From: CAIKMD01 sp963702925
GTDB taxonomy: Bacteria; Pseudomonadota; Alphaproteobacteria; ATCC43930; CGMCC-115725
DNA: 64,000 nt
Reading direction: 5' to 3'
Assembly (NCBI GenBank): GCA_963702925.1
Contig: OY969771.1
Location: forward strand, 3,038,001-3,102,000
Below, one piece after another: positions 44,741 through 52,024 of the stretch; positions within the stretch are counted from its first letter, which is position 1, and the number at the start of each line of letters is the position of its first letter. The position numbers and the translations under genes were made by a program. The notes beneath the pieces were generated by a model, which had not been told where the DNA came from, did not search any database, and saw only the letters and a list, made by a program, of their open reading frames with translations.

Positions 44741-44756
44741 ACAAAAGGAGATCGCC

Positions 44757-45626
44757 ATGACTCTGCAAGAAAACACCGTGAAAACCTCGATCGCCGCGGG
44801 GGCCGCGCGGCTCACGGTCAAGGCTTTGACCCCCGTGATCGGCGCGGAAGTGCAAGGCGTCGATCTGCGCGCGCCGCTTTCCGCCGCGACCGTGGCGGCC
44901 CTGCGCCAAGCCTGGCACGACCACGCGGTCATTCTGCTGCGCGATCAGGTCTTGAGCGACGAGGACCAGATCCGCTTCGGCGAATGCTTCGGCGAGCTCG
45001 GCCGCGTCTTCAGCCATCGCGAAGGCCGCCATCCCGCGATTCTCCTGGTCTCGAACATCCGCGAGAACGGCAAGCCGATCGGCGCGCTGCCCGATGGCGA
45101 GATGCAGTTTCATTCCGACCAATGCTATGTCGAGCATCCGCCGGCCGGGACGATGCTTTACAGCATCGAGGTTCCCTCGCAAGGCGGTGATACCATGTTC
45201 GCCAGCATGTATGCGGCTTACGACACGCTGCCCGAGGCGATGAAGGCGAAGCTCGCCAATCTGCGCGGCGTCAACTACTACGATCCGACCAGCGATTACG
45301 TGGTGCGCAAAGGCCCGCCTTCGCCGCAGGCGCTGACCTGGACGCATCCCGTGGTGATGGTGCATCAAGCGACCGGGCGCAAAGCGCTTTACGTCAATCG
45401 GCTGATGACCTTCGCGATCGAAGGGATGCCCACGGCCGAAAGCGATCCTTTGCTGAATTATCTATTCGACCATCAGGAGCAGCGTCAGTTCATCTATCAA
45501 CATGTCTGGCGGCCGGGCGACGTCATCCTGTGGGACAATCGCTGCACCTTGCATGCGCGCACCGATTTCAGCCCGAATGAAAGGCGGCTGCTGCGGCGGA
45601 TCACGATCCAGCGCGAAAGCGCCTGA
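44757..45626 (+). CDS. TauD/TfdA-family Fe(II)/2-oxoglutarate dioxygenase
   Basis: The 289-residue enzyme hydroxylates a substrate with 2-oxoglutarate and O2. The iron triad is H119, D121 (MQFHSDQCYVEHPPAG) and H266 (CTLHARTDF). The 2-oxoglutarate-binding Arg is in RRLLRRITIQ (R280 or R281). The TfdA-like DNRCTLH and the N-terminal VIGAEVQGVDL are clear. Substrates in the family include taurine, 2,4-D, alkyl sulfates and carnitine precursors. It is last in the plus-strand operon with two solute-binding proteins and the MetE-like protein. The start follows AAAGGAG. Confidence 0.92.
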   Translation: MTLQENTVKTSIAAGAARLTVKALTPVIGAEVQGVDLRAPLSAATVAALRQAWHDHAVILLRDQVLSDEDQIRFGECFGELGRVFSHREGRHPAILLVSNIRENGKPIGALPDGEMQFHSDQCYVEHPPAGTMLYSIEVPSQGGDTMFASMYAAYDTLPEAMKAKLANLRGVNYYDPTSDYVVRKGPPSPQALTWTHPVVMVHQATGRKALYVNRLMTFAIEGMPTAESDPLLNYLFDHQEQRQFIYQHVWRPGDVILWDNRCTLHARTDFSPNERRLLRRITIQRESA

Positions 45627-45630
45627 CGCA

Positions 45631-46623
45631 TCAGCGCGCGTTCTTCGCCACGATCCGCGCGCGCAGACTGCCGACGCTCGGCGACTTTATCTCGACCAGA
45701 TCGCCGGGCTTCAGGAACAGATCGGGCGGCTGGGTGCCGTCGGCCAGAACCGGGCTGGCATCGGCGGCGGTGCCTTCGCCCGTACCGCTGCAGATCATGT
45801 CGCCCGGGTAAAGCGTCAAATCGCGCGACAGATATTCGAGATAGTCGGCAAAGGAAAAGGTCATGTCGCGCGTATTGTGCGCCTGGCGGCGCTGCCCGTT
45901 GACCAGGGTTTCGATGTCGACATCGGCCGGATCGACCTCGTTCACGGCGATGCAGGGACCGAGCGAATAAGAGGTGTCGAAGTTCTTGGGCGCGGCAAAA
46001 TTCATCGGGCCCAAAGGCTCGCGCGGGCTGCGGATGCTCCAATCGCAGAACAAGGTGACGCCCCAGACGTAATCCTTGAGGTCGGCCGGCTTCAGATCCT
46101 TGCCGCGCTTGCCGAGGATGATGGCGAGCTCGCCCTCGTAATCGAGCCGGTCGCAACGCGCCGGATAAATGATCTCGCCCTCGGGCCCGACCGGGTCATT
46201 GGCGATCTTCCAAAAGCCCCAGATGAAGGGCGCGCGCACGTCGCGCCCCGAGCGGCGCGTCATGCGCTCGCGATGCGTCGTGAAATTCGAGCCGGCGCAG
46301 GCCATGCGGGTTCCGTTGGGGCGCGGTGCATGGATGCGTGTCGCGGCTGCGGCATGAATCAGCGTCTCGCCGCGCGGATCGTTCTTGTCCTGCGCTTGGC
46401 TCGACAGATAGTCGAGCGCCTTCGCCGCATTGTCGAGCGCCGGCTGCCCGCCTTCGATCAGCCGCACAAGGTCCGACGGCACCAGCGCCTCGGCGAGCTC
46501 GATCGGGCGCGCCGCGTTTTGCCGCTCGCGCAGATATTTGGCATAGGCGTAAGAGAGATCGACAATGTCGCCGCCTTGCAGCGCGCCGGTCCGTTTGTCC
46601 GGACCGAAGACAACGATCTTCAT
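45631..46623 (-). CDS. Fumarylacetoacetate hydrolase (FAH) family protein, second copy
   Basis: This 330-residue paralogue of the protein at 14813 has the same cap start (MKIVVFGPDKRTGALQGGDIVDLSYAYAKYL), metal motif DYEGELAIILGKRG with CDWSIRSPRE, and the DMTFSFADYLEYLSRDLTLYPGDMICSGTGEGTA loop. It is cytoplasmic. The ATG at 46623 follows GGGAGGAAA. It converges on the TauD gene with a 4-base gap and is divergent from the flavin-oxygenase gene at 46777. It probably handles a late intermediate of the same catabolic route. Confidence 0.92.
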   Translation of the reverse strand: MKIVVFGPDKRTGALQGGDIVDLSYAYAKYLRERQNAARPIELAEALVPSDLVRLIEGGQPALDNAAKALDYLSSQAQDKNDPRGETLIHAAAATRIHAPRPNGTRMACAGSNFTTHRERMTRRSGRDVRAPFIWGFWKIANDPVGPEGEIIYPARCDRLDYEGELAIILGKRGKDLKPADLKDYVWGVTLFCDWSIRSPREPLGPMNFAAPKNFDTSYSLGPCIAVNEVDPADVDIETLVNGQRRQAHNTRDMTFSFADYLEYLSRDLTLYPGDMICSGTGEGTAADASPVLADGTQPPDLFLKPGDLVEIKSPSVGSLRARIVAKNAR

Positions 46624-46717
46624 GATTTCCTCCCGTGTTTTTTGCGACGCTTTCGGCCGCTCAGGCGAATTCTATGCGCCCGCCCGTGGGGGCGCAATCG
46701 GCACGCCGCTGCCAGCC

Positions 46718-46745
46718 TTGACGCGCTCTCCGAAATGTCTGCTAT
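46718..46745 (+). promoter_or_regulatory. Candidate promoter for the flavin-oxygenase gene
   Basis: TTGACG (46718-46723) and TGCTAT (46740-46745) are spaced by 16 bases, 31 bases before the ATG at 46777, which has GGGAGGAAG in front. Confidence 0.4.
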
Positions 46746-46776
46746 GGTTTGAAAAAATCATCGTCGGGAGGAAGCC

Positions 46777-47967
46777 ATGGCAACGGATGCGACATCCTAT
46801 CAGCACGACAGCCTGCTCGAACGCGCACGGCATTTGGTCCCCGCGCTGCGCGACCGTGCCGCCGCGGCGAACGAAGCGCGGCGAATACCGGCCGAAACCA
46901 TCGCGGCGCTCTGGGACGCCGAGCTTTTCGCGCTGCTGAAGCCGAAGAAATTCGGCGGTCCCGAGGTTCGCGTCGATACCGCCTTTTCCGTTGCCGGCGA
47001 GTTGGCGCGGGGCGACGGCTCGGCGGCCTGGGTGTGGACGGTGATGGGCGTGCACGATCTCTTCCTCGCGCTCTTTCCCGAGGAGGCGCAGCATGAATAT
47101 TGGGCGAAGCCTCGGACCTTGAGCGCGTCGAGTTTCGCGCCGTCCGGCAAGCTCGCGCCGGCGAAAGGCGGCGCCACCCTGTCCGGCAAATGGTCGTTCT
47201 GCAGCGGCGTCGACAATGCGGATTGGATGCTGCTCGGCGCGATCGCCGGCATGATCAGCACCGATCCGCCGATCCCCGATATCCGCTACCTGCTTTTGCC
47301 GCGCAGCGATTGCCGGATCGTCGACGATTGGAACGTGCTCGGGCTGCGCGGCACCGGCAGCAAGAGCCTCGTCGTCGAAGGCGTCTTCGTGCCCGAACAC
47401 CGCATGGTGAAGAACGAGGATCTGGTGAACGGCACCGCGCCCGGAAGCCGGATTCACGACAGCCCGCTTTATCGCGCGCCGGTCTGGGCGGTGTTCCCGT
47501 TCTGCATCTCCTCGCCCGCCAACGGCATCGCGCGCGGCGCGTTCGACTGTTACGTCGAGGAGATGAAGGCGCGGACCAGCGCGTTCGATCATTCGCCCCT
47601 TGCCAAGAAGCCGACGATCCAACTGCAACTCGCCGAGGCGGGGGCGCTGATCGATGCCGGCGACCTGCTCTATCGGCGTTCGTTGGTCGAGACCATCGAC
47701 AAGATCATGGCGGGCGAAACCCTCTCGCTCGAGCACCGCATTCGCAGCCGGCGCGATCAGGGCTATTCGATCCAGATGGCACGGCGCGCGACCGAGCTGC
47801 TGCTCGCCGCCGAAGGCGGCAAGGGACTTTACGAAGGCAACCACGTGCAGCGCGCCTTTCGCGATCTCCAGGCGCTGTCGGCGCATATCGTCGGCGGCTG
47901 GGACATGCCGGCGCTCAATTACGGCCAGGTGATTCTCGGCGGGCCGCCGACCGATCCGTTCTTCTGA
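46777..47967 (+). CDS. Acyl-CoA-dehydrogenase-fold flavin monooxygenase (HsaA/DszC-like)
   Basis: The 396-residue protein has the acyl-CoA dehydrogenase fold. The sequence LWDAELFALLKPKKFGGPEVRVDTAFSVAGELARGDGSAAWVWTVMGVHD and KWSFCSGVDNADWMLLGA resembles group D flavin monooxygenases such as HsaA, HpaB-type and DszC, more than true dehydrogenases. The usual dehydrogenase catalytic Glu region is not obvious. Such enzymes hydroxylate phenols or oxidise sulfur using FMNH2 or FADH2 from a partner reductase. It is divergent from the FAH gene and alone on the plus strand. Confidence 0.86.
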   Translation: MATDATSYQHDSLLERARHLVPALRDRAAAANEARRIPAETIAALWDAELFALLKPKKFGGPEVRVDTAFSVAGELARGDGSAAWVWTVMGVHDLFLALFPEEAQHEYWAKPRTLSASSFAPSGKLAPAKGGATLSGKWSFCSGVDNADWMLLGAIAGMISTDPPIPDIRYLLLPRSDCRIVDDWNVLGLRGTGSKSLVVEGVFVPEHRMVKNEDLVNGTAPGSRIHDSPLYRAPVWAVFPFCISSPANGIARGAFDCYVEEMKARTSAFDHSPLAKKPTIQLQLAEAGALIDAGDLLYRRSLVETIDKIMAGETLSLEHRIRSRRDQGYSIQMARRATELLLAAEGGKGLYEGNHVQRAFRDLQALSAHIVGGWDMPALNYGQVILGGPPTDPFF

Positions 47968-48380
47968 AGCGTCGCGCAGCATTGCCGACGCGCTCGCGCG
48001 CAACCGCGCCGGGGCGCCGGGAAAGATCGTGGTTTTTCTGTGGCTCGTGCCGCGCGTTAACTCCCAATTAACGCTCGCGTTCCATCTTAAATCCTGTGCC
48101 GATCGGCTTGCATAGATCGCGGCTGGCTGGGCGATCGCCAAGACGCTTCGCACGAGCGCAACACGGATCGTGTCAAAGTTGTGGCGCTCCTGTGACTCGT
48201 TCCTAAACGTTTAAAATGCCGTGCAAAATTGGTTGTGTGCCTCATTTGGGCCAAATTTATATGGCAGTGATGTCACCAAGCGGTCACGGCGGAATTTTGC
48301 TCTTGCCGCGCCCTAAAACGAACGGTTCGCGCCGCGACGTGCGGGAAAGAAATTTTTGGTGTTGTTGTCAGGAGGTCTCC
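47968..48380. promoter_or_regulatory. 413-base palindrome-rich region before the two-component operon
   Basis: No convincing gene is seen. The region contains a CtrA-type site (48057-48072) and the palindromes GCCGATCGGC (48098-48107), TAAACGTTTA (48204-48213) and ATTTGG-G-CCAAAT (48244-48256). It ends with a strong AGGAGG ribosome-binding site. An open frame from 48216 that runs into the short reading frame at 48381 has no protein-like composition. Density of symmetric motifs suggests complex regulation. Confidence 0.5.
48057..48072 (+). promoter_or_regulatory. Perfect CtrA-type binding site TTAA-N7-TTAAC
   Basis: TTAA (48057-48060), seven bases, then TTAAC (48068-48072) match the full consensus bound by the alphaproteobacterial cell-cycle regulator CtrA. 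It lies upstream of the lipoprotein/response-regulator/kinase operon. The match is exact; binding is inferred. Confidence 0.5.
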
Positions 48381-48410
48381 ATGGCGATCGCGCGCGCAAG
48401 CGCGGCTTGA
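48381..48410 (+). CDS. Short upstream reading frame (possible leader peptide)
   Basis: An ATG with an excellent ribosome-binding site (AGGAGG, 5 bases away) opens a nine-codon frame, MAIARASAA, that stops at 48410. This is 16 bases before the likely TTG start of the lipoprotein gene. It has the best translation signal in the region and ends next to another GGAG, so it may couple ribosomes to the next gene. It could also be the tail of a frame open from 48216. Confidence 0.4.
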   Translation: MAIARASAA

Positions 48411-48426
48411 GCCGGAGTTGCGCTTT

Positions 48427-48903
48427 TTGGTCGAATTAGGGGCAAGGGTTGGCGAGGCTCGGCATCTCATCGGTCTGCTCGCCGTGATGTTGATCGCGGG
48501 TTGCACGAATGCGACGCCGCCCGCCGAGCTGCGCACCAGCAGCCCGCTTGAGAACACGACACCGGCGGCGCCGGCGCCGGACGTCGCTGCGCATCCCGCG
48601 CCGCCCGCGCGCAAGCCAGGGCCGCCCGTCGGTGCCGAGACCCAGGGCGTGGATCGATTGATCGGTCTCGACGAGAACGAGATCGAAACCGCGCTCGGCC
48701 CGCCGATGCTGGAAGAGGACACGGCGCCGACCAAGCTGTGGGTGTTTCACGACCGTAATTGCACGATCAACGTCACGCTTTATCCGGACGTGGAGACGCG
48801 CCAATTCCACGCCCTTTCTTACGAGGTAATCAGCGATGTCCACACTGCTGAACGAACGCGACAATGCGTCACCGAGTTCTCCTCCCGATTTTCGCAAAGA
48901 TAG
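48427..48903 (+). CDS. Lipoprotein encoded with a two-component system
   Basis: The product, about 158 residues, has a signal with lipobox LIAGC (HLIGLLAVMLIAGCTN), so the Cys would be lipidated. A Pro/Ala-rich linker (about residues 35-65) and a C-terminal domain follow (DRLIGLDENEIETALGPPMLEEDTAPTKLWVFHDRNCTINVTLYPD) that resembles small SmpA/OmlA-like outer-membrane lipoproteins. The start is probably the TTG at 48427, 9 bases after GGAG; a TTG at 48418 is the alternative. Its last 68 bases overlap the response-regulator gene. It may act as sensor or reporter of envelope state for the kinase. Confidence 0.7.
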   Translation: MVELGARVGEARHLIGLLAVMLIAGCTNATPPAELRTSSPLENTTPAAPAPDVAAHPAPPARKPGPPVGAETQGVDRLIGLDENEIETALGPPMLEEDTAPTKLWVFHDRNCTINVTLYPDVETRQFHALSYEVISDVHTAERTRQCVTEFSSRFSQR

Positions 48904-49651
48904 GGAAGAGGGCGAGCACGGCGACCGGGTTCGCGCCATTCTGGTCGACGACGACGACGATTATCGCGAAGCGGCGACCGCCGAGCTCGAGCATTTCGGC
49001 TTCGAGGTCGTTGCGCTGCCCAGCGGCGAGGCGATGCTCGACTATCTCGAGAAGGATCGAAGCGCCGACGTCATCATTCTCGACTGGAAGCTTCAAGCCG
49101 GACTCGGCATCGATTTCCTGCCGCCGCTCCACGAGCGCGGCGTCAACCTGCCGGTCGTCTTCCTCACCGGCGTGCCGACGACGGCCTATGAAAACGCCGC
49201 GCTCGATCACGGCGCGGTCGATTTCGTCGATAAGGCGCGCGGCATCCCGATCCTGGCCAAGCGCCTCCGGCTCATCGTTCAGCTTTATCGCGGCTCCGCC
49301 GCGCCGGCGAGCACCGAAACCCTGCAATGCGGCAAGCTGCTGCTGCGGCCCGACATCAACCGCGCCTATTGGGGCGGCGCCGATGCCGATCTCACCGTCA
49401 CCGAATTCAAGATCATCTATCTGCTGGTGTCGCGCGCCGGCGAGTATGTTACCTATCGCTCGATTTACGATTGCGTCCATCACGCCGGCTTCGTCGCGGG
49501 GAGCGGCGAGGAAGGTTTCCGCACGAATGTTCGCTCATCGATAAAGCGTATCCGCAATAAATTCCGAGGGCTCGACAGTGAGTTTTCTGAAATCGAGAAC
49601 TATCCAGCATTTGGATATCGCTGGCTTACCTCACCTGCCGAGGCTCGCTGA
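48836..49651 (+). CDS. OmpR-family response regulator
   Basis: The 271-residue protein has a receiver domain at about residues 33-150, with acidic pocket VDDDDDY (near D38-D42), phospho-acceptor D83 (IILDWKL), T111 (FLTGVP) and K133 (DFVDKAR). A winged-helix DNA-binding domain follows at about 160-266 (LTVTEFKIIYLLVSRAGEYVTYRSIYDCVHHAG...NVRSSIKRIRNKF). The ATG at 48836 has GAGGTAA upstream and lies inside the lipoprotein gene. The 3' end overlaps the kinase gene by 74 bases. The layout resembles the ChvI branch, but the 30-residue N-terminal tail is extra. Confidence 0.93.
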   Translation: MSTLLNERDNASPSSPPDFRKDREEGEHGDRVRAILVDDDDDYREAATAELEHFGFEVVALPSGEAMLDYLEKDRSADVIILDWKLQAGLGIDFLPPLHERGVNLPVVFLTGVPTTAYENAALDHGAVDFVDKARGIPILAKRLRLIVQLYRGSAAPASTETLQCGKLLLRPDINRAYWGGADADLTVTEFKIIYLLVSRAGEYVTYRSIYDCVHHAGFVAGSGEEGFRTNVRSSIKRIRNKFRGLDSEFSEIENYPAFGYRWLTSPAEAR

Positions 49652-51164
49652 AGCGTTACGCACGACGCAAAAGGTCGGCGGATCGCTGACGGCGAAGCTG
49701 GTGGTGCTGGTCGGGGTGTTTATCGCCCTGCCGATTCTCGTCTACGGCCAGTTCGAGCAGGCCGATTCGAAATTGCGCGAGCTGGTGACGCGCAGCATTC
49801 AGCACCGCAATTGGCTGATCGCCCAGGCGCTGAAGCCGGTACTCGACACGCCCGGCCGCATGCCCAACGGACAGCTCAGCGCCGAGCTGGCCAAATACGG
49901 CGATGACGGCACGAATCTGCAGCTGATGGTGCGGCCTTCGGCGCCGGGCAGCCGCAGCCGCTTCTATTTCGTTGCCGCCGTGCCGCCCGTGACTCCGGAT
50001 CAGGTGAATACCGAGCTCGACGGGCTGGCCGGCCACGGCATTCTCGATCGTCTCGCCAAGACCTGCAGCGACGACACGCCGATCGACGTCCAATATGCCG
50101 GCGCCGACGGGCGCGACCAGATCCTCACCTCGCTGGTGCCGATCCAGACGCGTTGGGGCTGTTGGGCGCTGGTGTCCTCGCACACCACCTCGGAATTTCT
50201 CTATACCTCGATCGCGCGGCCGTTCTGGAAGACGCCCGAGGTGCGCATCGCGGCGTCGATCTATGTTCTGCTTGCCTTGCTCGCGGCTTTGATCGCGACC
50301 AGCGTTTGGCGCAACGTGCTGCATTTCCGCCATGTCGCGCGCGAGATCCGCGAAGGGCGCGGCCGCAACTCCTCGTTCGCCACGCGCAACGTGATGCCCG
50401 AGCTGGCGAGCGTCGCGGCGGATTTCGACGGGCTCATGCTCGATCTGCGCAACGTCGCGCGCGACATCAGGCAGACGGCCGAGGACAATTGGCATTCCTT
50501 CAAAGGCCCGGTCGCGACCATCGAAGCCTCGCTCGAAACCGCCAAGCGCGGCGTCGCCGTGGGCGACGAGCGCGCCAATCGCGCCATCGTGCTGATCCAA
50601 TCTTCGGTCGGGCGCTTGAAGGCTTTGATCTCGGCGGCTCAACGCCTCGACAACATGACCGCCGATCTGATCGAGGCGCCGCGTCCGCGCATCGATCTCG
50701 CCGCGGTGCTGGGCAATGTGCTGTTGCGCTATCGCGAAGTGATGGCCGGGCGCGGCGTCACGGTCGTGCGCAACGTCCACGACAAAGCTTTCGTCCAGGC
50801 CGGGCAGGGGATTCTCGAAGAGGTGGTCGAGAACATCCTCGACAACGCGATCAGCTTCTCGCCCACCAATGGCGTGATCACCGTCACCTTGACCAAGCCG
50901 TCCGGCTCGATCGATCTGCGCATCGAGGATCAGGGGCCCGGCATCGATCCGAAAAAGATCGACCGCATCTTCGACCGCTATTTCTCGCTGCGCCCCAATC
51001 CCGAAATGGATCCGGCCAAGAACCACACCGGCCTGGTTTTGCCGCATGCCGGGCTCGGCCTTTGGATCGTGCGCCGCAATATCGAAGGCGTGGGCGGCAC
51101 GGTCACCGCCACCAACCGCGTGGGCGGCGGGCTCAGCGTCCGGGTCATGCTGCCTTCCTGTTGA
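49578..51164 (+). CDS. Sensor histidine kinase with atypical H-box
   Basis: The 528-residue kinase has one transmembrane helix at about 41-57, a periplasmic sensor of about 165 residues, a second helix at 224-243 and a HAMP-like linker. A DHp helix carries H306 in AEDNWHSFKGPVATIEASLE, and the ATPase domain has N-box VVENILDNAISFSP (N419/N423), G1 EDQGPGID and G2 GLGLWIVRR. The usual H-box HE[LM]KTPL is changed to HSFKGPV: Glu after His is Ser and Thr/Asn is Gly, positions tied to phosphotransfer and phosphatase action. It starts at GTG with GAGGG, inside the response-regulator gene. Confidence 0.9.
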   Translation: MSFLKSRTIQHLDIAGLPHLPRLAEALRTTQKVGGSLTAKLVVLVGVFIALPILVYGQFEQADSKLRELVTRSIQHRNWLIAQALKPVLDTPGRMPNGQLSAELAKYGDDGTNLQLMVRPSAPGSRSRFYFVAAVPPVTPDQVNTELDGLAGHGILDRLAKTCSDDTPIDVQYAGADGRDQILTSLVPIQTRWGCWALVSSHTTSEFLYTSIARPFWKTPEVRIAASIYVLLALLAALIATSVWRNVLHFRHVAREIREGRGRNSSFATRNVMPELASVAADFDGLMLDLRNVARDIRQTAEDNWHSFKGPVATIEASLETAKRGVAVGDERANRAIVLIQSSVGRLKALISAAQRLDNMTADLIEAPRPRIDLAAVLGNVLLRYREVMAGRGVTVVRNVHDKAFVQAGQGILEEVVENILDNAISFSPTNGVITVTLTKPSGSIDLRIEDQGPGIDPKKIDRIFDRYFSLRPNPEMDPAKNHTGLVLPHAGLGLWIVRRNIEGVGGTVTATNRVGGGLSVRVMLPSC

Positions 51165-51241
51165 GTGGGCAGCCGGCCCGGCGGGATTGGTAGCTTGCCG
51201 CGGAACGGTTATGCTGACGGCGACAGCGAGGGAGCGTCGCC

Positions 51242-52024
51242 ATGGCAGTCCAAATCCAGGACGTCAAGATTCGGGATGTGACGATCAAGCTGCGCCGCGC
51301 CGGCGCGGGCGAGACCGTGCTGTTTCTCCACGGCGCGGGCGGCTTCACCCAATGGCTGCCATTCTTCGACGCGCTCGCCGACGGCTATGAGCTGCTCGTG
51401 CCCGAGCATCCCGGCTTCGGCGGTTCGGATGATCCGGCCTTCATCCGCAGCGTCCCCGACATGGCGATGTTCTATCTCGATTTCCTCGAGAGCTTGGGGC
51501 TGGAGCGCGTCCATCTCATCGGCCATTCGCTCGGCGGCTGGATCGCCGCCGAAATCCTGATCCGCGACCGCGCGCGCTGCCAAAGCCTGAGCTTGCTCGC
51601 GCCGGCGGGCATCCGCGTTCCGGGTGTCCCGTCGGGCGACACCTTTATCTGGGGTCAGGAAGAGGCGGTGCGCAACCTCTTCCACAACCAGCTTTTCGCC
51701 GAGCGGCTGCTGGCTTTGCAGCCGACCGAGGAGCAGATGGACACGATGCTCAAAAACCGTTTCACCGCGACCAAGCTCGGTTGGCAGCCGCGCTGGTTCA
51801 ATCCCGATCTCGAGAAATGGCTGCATCGCATCGCGTTGCCTGCCTTGGTGGTGTGGGGCGACGCCGACAAGGTGATGCCGCCGGCCTATGCCGCGTTGTG
51901 GCGCGAGCGTCTGCCGGATGCGCGGCTGTCGATGGTCGAGCAATGCGGCCACCTGCCGCATATCGAAAAGGCCGAGCTGGTCGGCCGGCAAGTACGCGAA
52001 TTTCTTAAAGGAGCGGCACGATGA
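51242..52024 (+). CDS. Alpha/beta-fold hydrolase
   Basis: The 260-residue enzyme has oxyanion HGAGGFTQW, nucleophile elbow G94-H-S96-L-G98 (LIGHSLGGW), acid candidate D207 (VVWGDADKVMPP) and catalytic H237 (QCGHLPHIEK), a full triad. It resembles meta-cleavage-product hydrolases (MhpC/BphD type) in size and motif order, which would follow ring cleavage by the nearby VOC protein. The stop overlaps the LLM gene start by ATGA. It is the first gene of the 51-56 kb cluster. Confidence 0.92.
   Translation: MAVQIQDVKIRDVTIKLRRAGAGETVLFLHGAGGFTQWLPFFDALADGYELLVPEHPGFGGSDDPAFIRSVPDMAMFYLDFLESLGLERVHLIGHSLGGWIAAEILIRDRARCQSLSLLAPAGIRVPGVPSGDTFIWGQEEAVRNLFHNQLFAERLLALQPTEEQMDTMLKNRFTATKLGWQPRWFNPDLEKWLHRIALPALVVWGDADKVMPPAYAALWRERLPDARLSMVEQCGHLPHIEKAELVGRQVREFLKGAAR

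Noticed and set aside
48216..48380. Sixty-four-codon frame ending in the short leader frame
   Set aside because: Composition is not protein-like, it crosses the palindromes and has no ribosome-binding site; only the last nine codons have a strong start signal.
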